A stretch of DNA of 5,173 bases from Methylocapsa sp. (lineage in GTDB: Bacteria; Pseudomonadota; Alphaproteobacteria; Rhizobiales; Beijerinckiaceae). Below the pieces are notes generated by a model, which did not search any database, was not told the origin of the DNA, and saw nothing but the letters and a program-made list of their open reading frames with translations. This document shows, piece by piece, positions 1 through 5,173 of this stretch. Both the position numbers and the translations under genes were made by a program. The DNA lies in contig PLUZ01000214.1 in assembly GCA_003162995.1 (NCBI GenBank), positions 1,054 to 6,226 on the forward strand, in the 5' to 3' direction. Every line of letters starts with the position of its first letter. Position 1 is the stretch's first letter.

Positions 1-1295
1 TTCATCCATTGCTTGATGCTGCCGAAAGGATGCTCGACGATCTCGCGACGGCAGTCGAGAATGTCGGGCCTCGCCGCCAGGCGCTGCGCCATGCGATCGA
101 GCGCGTCCTCGTTTTCGATGCGGGAGACCGAGCGGACGTCGTTCGTACATCGTGTGCGCAGCGGGCAGTCGCGGCAGGCTTTGGGGTTGCCGTAGTCGAT
201 CTTCTTGAGATCGCGCAGCTTGCCTTCGCGGATCGGCGTCAGCGCCTGCCCGGCGGGACAAATGTAGGCGTTCTGTTCCGCGTCGTAGTGGAATTCGTCC
301 TTGCGGAAAAAGCCGTTCTTCACGGCCGCCCCGCGTTGCGGGCGCGGCACATGCGGCGTCAGGCCGGCTTCCTCGCAGGAAGCGATGTCCTCGGTCCTGA
401 AATAACCCTTGTCGGCGACCACATCGATTTTTTCGACCTCAAGTATCTCTCGCGCCGGCTCCGCCGTGCGTTGCAAAAGGCCCATGTCCAGAACATCGTT
501 CGACACCGTCTGTTCAACAATCATCTTGTGCTTGGCGTCGACGGCGATCTGGATGTTGTAGCCGACGCCGACCTTTGTATGCGCCGCCATGGCGCGGCTG
601 TCGGGATCGGTGAGCGACACCTGGCTTTCGCCACTCTTTTCCAGCGTGGAAAGATGCGCTGCATATTCGCCGCGCTTCTTTTTCAGCGCTTCGATCTTTT
701 CCGCCAGATTCTTGACCCGCGAACCGCCGGTCGCGCGCTCTTCGGCATCGCCCGCGTCGAGCCGTTTCAAATAATCCTCCAGCTTCTTGTCGGCGGCCTC
801 GATGAATTTTTGCAGCGACCCCGTCGTGAAGTTCCGGTCTTTATTGTTGACCGCCTTGATGCGCGTGCCATCAACCGCCAGCAACTCGCGTCCGAACAGA
901 TCAAGCCGCCGGCACAATATCACGAACTCCCGAAAAACCTTTTTGAACGCGGCGCGATTGTCGCTCCGGAAATCGGCGATGGTCTTGAAGTCCGGCTTCA
1001 AGCTCCGTAACAGCCAGATGACCTCAATGTTGCGATGACATTCGGCCTCAAGACGGCGGCTCGACCGCACCCGGTTGAGATAGCCGTAGATGTACAGCTT
1101 CAGCAGATCGCCGGGCGCGTAGCCGGGACGGCCCGTCGCCTTCGGCTCAACGCGCTCAAAACCAGCCACCCTTAAATCAAGCCCTTCGACAAAGGCATCG
1201 ATGAATCGGACGGGGTTGTCGGCGGCGACATAATCATCGATCGCCTCGGGCAAAAGCAGGAGTTGCCCGCGATCGAGCCCATGAATGTGCATCAT
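1..1295 (-). CDS. IS1182-family transposase (DDE type), C-terminus cut by window edge
   Basis: Reading the minus strand from the ATG at 1295 gives 431 uninterrupted codons to the window edge with no stop, so the gene is partial. It cuts and rejoins the DNA of its own insertion sequence. The N-terminal part (about residues 10-100, with GRPGYAPGDLLKLYIYGYLN) is the DUF772-type domain of this family. The likely catalytic triad is present: D142 in LLAVDGTRIKA, D295 in VVADKGYF and E421 in EHPFGSIKQWM. Between the second D and the E lies a cysteine cluster (C346, then C374-x2-C377-x5-C383), a usual IS1182 feature that may bind zinc. A lysine/glutamate-rich stretch around residues 170-220 is likely coiled. 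The family usually runs to roughly 450-550 residues, so only a short C-terminal end should be missing. A second ATG directly follows at 1292, and either could be the start; the ribosome site (GGGC just upstream) is weak. No frameshift or stop is seen, so the visible part looks intact. Confidence 0.93.
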   Translation of the reverse strand, partial: MMHIHGLDRGQLLLLPEAIDDYVAADNPVRFIDAFVEGLDLRVAGFERVEPKATGRPGYAPGDLLKLYIYGYLNRVRSSRRLEAECHRNIEVIWLLRSLKPDFKTIADFRSDNRAAFKKVFREFVILCRRLDLFGRELLAVDGTRIKAVNNKDRNFTTGSLQKFIEAADKKLEDYLKRLDAGDAEERATGGSRVKNLAEKIEALKKKRGEYAAHLSTLEKSGESQVSLTDPDSRAMAAHTKVGVGYNIQIAVDAKHKMIVEQTVSNDVLDMGLLQRTAEPAREILEVEKIDVVADKGYFRTEDIASCEEAGLTPHVPRPQRGAAVKNGFFRKDEFHYDAEQNAYICPAGQALTPIREGKLRDLKKIDYGNPKACRDCPLRTRCTNDVRSVSRIENEDALDRMAQRLAARPDILDCRREIVEHPFGSIKQWM

Positions 1296-1440
1296 GCCCG
1301 ATGCTAACCGGATGCCGGTGCCAATGGAATCTCATCAGGCGGACTTTCCACACAGTCTGCAAGAATTCCGCACCGCGAATCTACGTCAATTATTTCAACC
1401 ACTTATTCTGTGCAGAAATCAGGGGCAAATCTCTGTTCCT
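1..1440 (-). mobile_element. IS1182-family insertion sequence, partial; right boundary approximate
   Basis: The element is defined by its transposase gene on the minus strand. Its left part lies outside the window. The end near purB must fall between the transposase start (1295) and the purB leader. I place it loosely at 1320-1440, because the terminal inverted repeats can be recognised only by comparing both ends and one is missing. Candidate end sequences are the stretch with ctttccacacagtctgc (1334-1350) and the small inverted repeat ttctg-tg-cagaa (1406-1417). A possible outward -35 box for the transposase (TTGACG, minus strand, 1389-1384) has no convincing -10 partner. No target duplication can be tested here. 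Confidence 0.6.
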
Positions 1441-1548
1441 GCCCGCAGCAGAACTTTAAACTAAGACATTGCAGCATTGTCACCTATTTTGCGCCAGCCG
1501 CTTCGGCGTGCTAGGCCAGCCGGGACGTCCGCCCAATGAGCCCGATTC
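1296..1548. other. Intergenic region: IS end and purB leader
   Basis: This 253-base stretch between the divergent transposase gene and purB has no convincing coding frame on either strand. The half next to the transposase is likely the non-coding end of the insertion sequence. The half next to purB (about 1441-1548) must carry the purB promoter and leader. It also holds a small perfect hairpin GCCG-CTT-CGGC at 1497-1507, with no T-run after it, so it is not a terminator. I see no sequence resembling the PurR operator of enteric bacteria and no recognisable purine riboswitch. Confidence 0.6.
1463..1490 (+). promoter_or_regulatory. Possible sigma-70-type promoter for purB
   Basis: AAGACA (1463-1468) and TATTTT (1485-1490) are separated by 16 bases. 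Each matches four of six positions of the TTGACA/TATAAT consensus. The boxes lie about 60 bases before the purB start, a plausible distance, in the most AT-rich part of the leader. The match is weak and rests on inspection alone; alphaproteobacterial promoters often deviate from the consensus. Confidence 0.3.
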
Positions 1549-2856
1549 ATGATCCCGCGCTATTCCCGACCCGAAATGGCCGCCATATGGGAGGCGCAGA
1601 CACGGTTTCGAATCTGGTTCGAGATCGAGGCCCATGCCTGCGACGCCCTGGCCGAAATCGGCGTTATCCCTAAGGAAGCCGCCAAGGTGATCTGGGAAAA
1701 GGCCGGCCATGTGACCTTCGACGTGGCGCAGATCGATGCGATCGAGAAGGTCACCCATCACGACGTCATCGCATTTTTGACGCATCTCGCCGAATTCATT
1801 GGACCAGAGTCGCGCTTTGTACATCAAGGCATGACCTCTTCCGACCTGCTCGACACGTGTCTGGCCGTGCAGCTCACGCGCGCTTCCGACATTCTTTTGG
1901 CTAGCATCGACGCCCTGCTCGGCGCCTTAAAACGCCGCGCGTTCGAACATAAATTCACGCCCGTGATTGGCCGCTCGCATGGCATCCATGCGGAGCCAAT
2001 GACTTTTGGGCTGAAGCTCGCACAAGCCTATGCGGAGTTTTCGCGCGGCCGTGAGCGCTTGGTGAATGCGCGAAAAGAAATCGCGACCTGCGCGATTTCC
2101 GGCGCCGTCGGCACTTATGCGAATATCGATCCGCGGGTCGAAGCCTATGTCGCGGAAAAACTCGGACTTGCCGTCGAGCCCGCCTCGACGCAAATCATTC
2201 CGCGCGATCGCCACGCGATGTTCTTCGCGACGCTGGGCGTCATTGCCTCCTCGATGGAGCGGCTTGCCACCGAGATCCGGCATATGCAGCGCACGGAAGT
2301 GCTGGAAGCGGAAGAGTTTTTCGCGGAAGGGCAGAAAGGCTCGTCCGCCATGCCGCACAAGCGCAATCCGGTGTTGAGCGAAAACGTCACTGGGCTTGCC
2401 CGCCTCGTGCGCGCCATGGCGATCCCGGCCATGGAAAATGTCGCGCTTTGGCACGAGCGCGATATTTCGCATTCCTCCGTCGAGCGGATGATTGCGCCGG
2501 ACGCGACGGTCACGCTCGATTTCGCACTCGCGCGTCTGACCCAAGTGATTGAAAAGCTCATTGTCTATCCCGCCAATATGAAAAAAAATCTGGATCGCTT
2601 GGGCGGCCTTATTCATTCGCAGCGGGTCCTTCTCGCCTTGACCCAAGGCGGCGTGAGCCGCGAAGAGGCTTATGCGCTGGTTCAGCGCAACGCCATGCCG
2701 GTGTGGCGCGGCGAGGGCGATTTTTTGACGCTCTTGAAAAACGACAAGGACGTGCGCAAAGTGCTTGGCACGGATGAACTGGAAGAACTGTTCGATCTTG
2801 GCTATCATTTGAAAAATATCGATTTCATTTTTGAGCGCGTCTTTGGCGAGAGTTGA
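1549..2856 (+). CDS. purB: Adenylosuccinate lyase
   Basis: This cytoplasmic enzyme of the fumarase/aspartase superfamily acts twice in purine synthesis: it splits SAICAR to AICAR plus fumarate, and adenylosuccinate to AMP plus fumarate. The 435-residue length is normal for the short bacterial type. Visible motifs, in order: THHDV at 69-73 (H71 matches the conserved active-site histidine of the family), MTSSD at 95-99 (substrate binding), RSHGIHAEP at 142-150 (H144 is the likely general acid), and the flexible signature loop GSSAMPHKRNP at 264-274, which carries the catalytic serine (S265 or S266). The C-terminal helical domain is complete to residue 435. The ATG at 1549 gives the MIPRYSRPEM start typical of alphaproteobacterial orthologues; only a weak GAG (1538-1540) lies at ribosome-binding distance. 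Two small membrane-protein genes follow closely and may be co-transcribed. The minus-strand insertion sequence lies just upstream. All key residues are present, so the enzyme should be active. Confidence 0.97.
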   Translation: MIPRYSRPEMAAIWEAQTRFRIWFEIEAHACDALAEIGVIPKEAAKVIWEKAGHVTFDVAQIDAIEKVTHHDVIAFLTHLAEFIGPESRFVHQGMTSSDLLDTCLAVQLTRASDILLASIDALLGALKRRAFEHKFTPVIGRSHGIHAEPMTFGLKLAQAYAEFSRGRERLVNARKEIATCAISGAVGTYANIDPRVEAYVAEKLGLAVEPASTQIIPRDRHAMFFATLGVIASSMERLATEIRHMQRTEVLEAEEFFAEGQKGSSAMPHKRNPVLSENVTGLARLVRAMAIPAMENVALWHERDISHSSVERMIAPDATVTLDFALARLTQVIEKLIVYPANMKKNLDRLGGLIHSQRVLLALTQGGVSREEAYALVQRNAMPVWRGEGDFLTLLKNDKDVRKVLGTDELEELFDLGYHLKNIDFIFERVFGES

Positions 2857-2889
2857 AGATCGCGCTTTCAACACTTTGGGGAACGCGCA

Positions 2890-3510
2890 ATGTCTTCGAC
2901 TCTCATTGAATTCACCGATCGCGCACTCTCCAAGGGCCTTGAACGCGATGAAATCGCGCAAGCGCTGCGTGCCGCGGGGTGGCCCAAGGACGAGGTCACC
3001 GCTGCGCTCAATGCCTTCGCAGAGACCGATTTTCCGATCCCCGTGCCAAAACCGAAACCGCAGGTCTCGGCGCGCGAGACATTCGTCCAGCTGCTCTTTT
3101 TTACATCTCTCTACACCTGCACTTGGTCTTTCATTTCGCTCATCTTCACCTTTATCGACCGGTCTCTGCCCAATCTGCTTAACGACCGGGGCGATCTCTT
3201 TGTCTCCATACGCCTCGAAATTTCGACTCTGATCGTTTTCTTTCCCTTGTTCGTGTTGATGTTCCGCCTCGCCAATCGAACCGCGGCCGATCCGACGCGC
3301 CGCGCGTCCAGAGTCCGCCGATGGTTTGTCTATCTCACTCTCTTCATCGCCGCGGTGATCTTTGCCGGTGATGTCGTCACCCTCGTCTACTGGTTCCTAA
3401 GCGGCGAATTCACCACCGCCCTGCTTCTCAAGGTCCTGACTATCGCGGTCGTGGCCGGCGGCCTTTTCGCCTATTTTCTGCATGATGTGCGCCATGACGA
3501 GCAGGAATGA
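2890..3510 (+). CDS. DUF5671-type integral membrane protein, function unknown
   Basis: This 206-residue protein has two parts. Residues 1-45 form a soluble helical head (FTDRALSKGLERDEIAQALRAAGWPKDEV) of the kind often found at the N-terminus of DUF5671 proteins, perhaps a small helix-turn-helix-like or UBA-like fold. A proline/lysine-rich linker (50-59) follows. Then come four hydrophobic segments at about 65-89, 110-129, 145-169 and 174-197. The first contains the DUF5671-like stretch TSLYTCTWSFISLIFTFIDRSLPN. The basic loop between helices 2 and 3 (RTAADPTRRASRVRR) suggests a cytoplasmic side, which would put both termini in the cytoplasm. The start has a good ribosome site, GGGGA at 2878-2882, seven bases before the ATG. 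The gene begins 33 bases after purB, probably on the same transcript, and ends 10 bases before the likely start of the next gene. The family assignment is from recognition of sequence pattern; no biochemical role is known to me. Confidence 0.8.
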   Translation: MSSTLIEFTDRALSKGLERDEIAQALRAAGWPKDEVTAALNAFAETDFPIPVPKPKPQVSARETFVQLLFFTSLYTCTWSFISLIFTFIDRSLPNLLNDRGDLFVSIRLEISTLIVFFPLFVLMFRLANRTAADPTRRASRVRRWFVYLTLFIAAVIFAGDVVTLVYWFLSGEFTTALLLKVLTIAVVAGGLFAYFLHDVRHDEQE

Positions 3511-3512
3511 GC

Positions 3513-3515
3513 AGG
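3513..3515 (+). promoter_or_regulatory. Ribosome binding site selecting the start at 3521
   Basis: AGG at 3513-3515 lies five bases before the ATG at 3521, directly after the stop of the preceding gene (3508-3510). Earlier in-frame ATGs at 3482 and 3494 lie inside the preceding gene and have no Shine-Dalgarno-like sequence. This favours 3521 and suggests coupled translation of the two genes. Confidence 0.5.
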
Positions 3516-3520
3516 CGAAA

Positions 3521-3952
3521 ATGAATCGAGGTTCGTCGCTTTTCTTGATAACCAGCGGTGTCTGCGTCGGCACCGCGGTCGCGTTTGGACTTTGGATCAT
3601 GCCGTCGCCCTTGGCTCAGCGTGAGATCGAACTCGATAAGCAGCGGGTCGAGGATCTGATTGCCATCGCGGACGCGGTTTTGTCCTATCAGCGGGCGAAA
3701 GGAAAATTCCCCGCTGCGCTGAGCGCCCTGCCGGAGTCTGCAACGCTTCATCTCGCCGACCGGCAAACGAACACAGCTTACGGCTACAGTCTGAACGGCC
3801 CGCGTGAATTTAAAGTCTGCGCTGACTTCACAACCGTTTCGGACAAAGCCGTGAAATCCTCCCCGCCTGAGACTTCGGGATGGAAACATCAAATAGGCCG
3901 TCAGTGCTTCGCTTTTTCTGCTCCTGCCAGTACGGCCACGGGCGGCGGCTAA
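3521..3952 (+). CDS. Small membrane-anchored protein with pseudopilin-like helix, unknown function
   Basis: With the start at 3521 the product has 143 residues. The frame is open from an ATG at 3482 (156 residues), but that start overlaps the preceding gene and lacks a ribosome site. One N-terminal membrane anchor (about 7-28) is followed by a long amphipathic helix (about 32-60) and the motif RVEDLIAIADAVLSYQRAKGKFPAAL. This resembles the region of type II secretion pseudopilins and type IV pilins where a helix leads into a glycine-proline turn. However, I see no prepilin peptidase site (G followed by F-T-x3-E), so it is probably not a processed pilin. Further on, YGYSLNGPREFKVCADF and a WKHQIGRQCF motif carry C100 and C129, which could form a disulfide in the periplasm. 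From memory, similar proteins with the RVxDL, YxY, CAxF and WxHxxGxxCF pattern are often encoded beside DUF5671 proteins, as here. The tail (ASTATGGG) looks disordered. Function unknown. Confidence 0.75.
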   Translation: MNRGSSLFLITSGVCVGTAVAFGLWIMPSPLAQREIELDKQRVEDLIAIADAVLSYQRAKGKFPAALSALPESATLHLADRQTNTAYGYSLNGPREFKVCADFTTVSDKAVKSSPPETSGWKHQIGRQCFAFSAPASTATGGG

Positions 3953-3953
3953 G

Positions 3954-3992
3954 ATATGAGTCTGCCAAATGGCTCTTCGGCGGCAATCATAT
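3954..3992 (+). terminator. Imperfect hairpin after the membrane-protein pair, possible weak terminator
   Basis: Two bases after the stop codon at 3952 an inverted repeat begins. ATATGA (3954-3959) pairs with TCATAT (3987-3992), and inside it TGCC (3963-3966) pairs with GGCA (3982-3985), separated by an uneven internal loop. A short T-containing tract (tttctat, 3992-3998) follows, but there is no true T-run. The position at the end of a gene group fits a terminator, or an mRNA 3' end structure. The remaining bases to 4058 show no clear coding frame; a TATAAG at 3996-4001 could be a -10 box but lacks a good -35. Confidence 0.3.
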
Positions 3993-4058
3993 TTCTATAA
4001 GGGCACAATCCTTTCGTGTAGGACATGCGGTTAGTGTGGCCCTCCGGCCGTAAACATT

Positions 4059-4062
4059 GGAG
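4059..4062 (+). promoter_or_regulatory. Ribosome binding site deciding the start of the ferritin-like gene
   Basis: GGAG at 4059-4062 lies 11 bases before the ATG at 4074. A GTG at 4062 is also in frame, but it overlaps this site and would leave no ribosome site of its own, so 4074 is preferred. The spacing is a little long; the purine-rich GAGAG (4064-4068), five bases before the ATG, may serve instead. Confidence 0.5.
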
Positions 4063-4073
4063 TGAGAGTTTCG

Positions 4074-4718
4074 ATGCCTAGCGATAATTGCCTTGAAGGC
4101 CTGATCAGCCAGATCGTCGCCGATCCCGCCCTTCATGCGCGGTGGCTGAACACATTTTCCTATCTCGAATATGTCGGCTTTCGCAAGATCGTGAAGAGCC
4201 AAAGGGCCGAGGTGTTGACCGCCGCGATTCTCGGCCACGCCTGCGAGGAAGGCCGCCATGCGCTCGGTCTCAAAAAGCTCGCGGTGAAACTGGGCGGCGC
4301 CGGTTTTGATTCCTACGCGCCGCAAGTTCTCCTCTGCGGCGAAGAGGCGGAGGCCTATTTTCAGGATCTCGACCAGTCTTGCGACGAAGCCTTTGCGGAT
4401 CGCTCCGCCGATGAGCGCGTCAGGCTCGCTTACGGCTATGTGACATGGCTCGTCGAGCGGCGTGCGCTGGACGTCTATGGACTCTACAAAGACGCGCTTG
4501 GAGACTCGGAGATCGCCAGAAAGCTCGGCGGCCTGCTCGCGGAAGAAACCAAGCATCTTTCCGATATCGAGGCTTTGCTTCAGTCGGCCGATCCTGCTTT
4601 CTCGACAAGGTCGAAAGAATTTGAAGCGGTCGAGAACTCGCTCTACGTAGTGTTCCTCGCGGCGCTTACCAAGGCGCTCGCGCAAGAGTCCCCCGTCAAA
4701 GTGGCGGTGGCCAGCTAG
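4074..4718 (+). CDS. Ferritin-like diiron protein of unknown substrate
   Basis: The product has 214 residues from the ATG at 4074 (218 from the in-frame GTG at 4062). It is almost wholly helical and shows the full ligand pattern of a four-helix ferritin-like diiron site in two half-sites: E32 in NTFSYLEYVGF, then E59-x2-H62 in CEEGRHALG; and E128 in TWLVERRALD, then E158-x2-H161 in AEETKHLSD. The spacings (27 and 30 residues) suit helices paired across a bundle. No signal peptide, membrane segment or rubredoxin-type cysteine motif is visible, so it is likely cytoplasmic. Proteins with this site include ferritins, rubrerythrins, and diiron oxygenases such as MiaE; I cannot assign this one to any of them. 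The segment after 170 is a further helix, perhaps for dimerisation. The gene ends 17 bases before a serine hydrolase gene, suggesting an operon. The diiron fold is inferred from motif spacing; oxidase, oxygenase or iron-handling roles are all open. Confidence 0.75.
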   Translation: MPSDNCLEGLISQIVADPALHARWLNTFSYLEYVGFRKIVKSQRAEVLTAAILGHACEEGRHALGLKKLAVKLGGAGFDSYAPQVLLCGEEAEAYFQDLDQSCDEAFADRSADERVRLAYGYVTWLVERRALDVYGLYKDALGDSEIARKLGGLLAEETKHLSDIEALLQSADPAFSTRSKEFEAVENSLYVVFLAALTKALAQESPVKVAVAS

Positions 4719-4735
4719 ACCATGAGCGCTTCAAG

Positions 4736-5173
4736 ATGCGCAGCTCCGACGCCGACATTCTCGTCATTCCCGGGCTCGGCGGCTCCGGGCCGGACCATTG
4801 GCAGAGCCGCTGGGAAGCCAAAATCCCGGCTGTGCACCGCGTCGTTCAGGATGATTGGGATCAGCCCGGGCTTGATGCCTGGCGGGGGCGCATCGTCGAG
4901 GACGTAGCGCGCGCGGCGCGTCCTGTCATTCTTGTGGCCCATAGTCTCGGCGTGCTCGCAGCCGTGCATGCCGCGCCCTTTTTGGCAAAAGGGGCAACCA
5001 GCGGCAAGGTCAAGGGCGGCTTTTTCGTCGCGCCGCCCTCGACGCATGTTCTCGCGAATTTTGAAGCCGTCGATCCGGCCTTCCTGACCCTTCCGGGCGA
5101 GCCGCTGCCTTTCCCTTCCCTTGTCATCGCGAGCCGGGACGATCCTTTTTCGCCGTTTGCCGACAGCGAGGAG
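4736..5173 (+). CDS. RBBP9/YdeN-type alpha/beta serine hydrolase, C-terminus cut by window edge
   Basis: The frame from the ATG at 4736 is open for 146 codons to the window edge. The family (Pfam Ser_hydrolase; human RBBP9, Bacillus YdeN) comprises small cytoplasmic alpha/beta hydrolases of roughly 180-200 residues, so some 40 residues are missing. Visible hallmarks are a first strand and oxyanion turn ILVIPGLGGSGPDHWQSRWE (8-27), the typical DDWDQP (39-44), the nucleophile elbow AHSLG with S70, a strand with FFVAPP (96-101), and SRDDPF (133-138) with the catalytic aspartate at D135 or D136. The catalytic histidine should lie beyond the edge. The natural substrate is unknown, as for most of the family; an esterase or amidase is likely. 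It starts 17 bases after the diiron gene; the nearest ribosome-like site is GAG at 4724-4726. An out-of-frame ATG at 4722 does not read this protein. Confidence 0.9.
   Translation, partial: MRSSDADILVIPGLGGSGPDHWQSRWEAKIPAVHRVVQDDWDQPGLDAWRGRIVEDVARAARPVILVAHSLGVLAAVHAAPFLAKGATSGKVKGGFFVAPPSTHVLANFEAVDPAFLTLPGEPLPFPSLVIASRDDPFSPFADSEE

Noticed and set aside
9..1010. Long plus-strand open frame of 333 codons
   Set aside because: It is antisense to the transposase, which has clear catalytic motifs; the plus-strand product resembles no family and arises from GC-rich codon bias.
1536..1551. ATG at 1536 just before purB, a possible upstream reading frame
   Set aside because: It is out of frame with purB, overlaps its start, has no ribosome site and encodes nothing recognisable.
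1927..2961. Minus-strand open frame of 344 codons opposite purB
   Set aside because: purB is certain from its motifs; the antisense product is rich in arginine, histidine and alanine without family features, as expected for a shadow frame.
4039..4050. GGCC-CTCC-GGCC repeat before the ferritin-like gene as a terminator
   Set aside because: The stem is only four base pairs and no T-run follows.
3987..4685. Minus-strand open frame of 232 codons opposite the ferritin-like gene
   Set aside because: The plus-strand frame has spaced diiron ligands and a ribosome site; the minus frame has neither and would be a shadow.
4722..4907. Plus-strand frame from the ATG at 4722
   Set aside because: It overlaps the hydrolase in another frame; the hydrolase frame from 4736 carries the conserved family motifs.

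Overview
The window looks like a chromosomal segment from a moderately GC-rich alphaproteobacterium, probably of the Hyphomicrobiales (Rhizobiales). The main clue is the adenylosuccinate lyase, whose N-terminus (MIPRYSRPEM..IW) and overall sequence are of the alphaproteobacterial type. A methylotroph or Beijerinckia-like relative is possible, but that is a guess. No rRNA, tRNA, CRISPR array or phage gene is visible.

Layout. Positions 1-1295 hold, on the minus strand, most of an IS1182-family transposase gene. It runs off the left edge, so its C-terminus and the far end of the element are not visible. Positions 1296-1548 are non-coding: they hold the near end of the insertion sequence and the leader of purB. 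From 1549 to the right edge every gene is on the plus strand. These are purB (purine biosynthesis); a four-helix membrane protein of DUF5671 type; a small membrane-anchored protein with a pseudopilin-like helix; a gap of about 120 bases with a hairpin; a ferritin-like protein with a complete set of diiron ligands; and the first 146 codons of an RBBP9/YdeN-type serine hydrolase that runs off the right edge.

How the genes relate. purB and the next two genes are tightly spaced (33 and 10 bases) and probably form one transcript. The two membrane proteins look like a pair acting together, of unknown function and unrelated to purine synthesis. The ferritin-like protein and the hydrolase are 17 bases apart and probably form a second unit. 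The insertion sequence points away from purB and ends close upstream of it, so it may have replaced older upstream regulatory DNA. I see no clear new defence or mobile system. The most interesting gene is the diiron protein of unknown substrate, followed by the DUF5671 pair.
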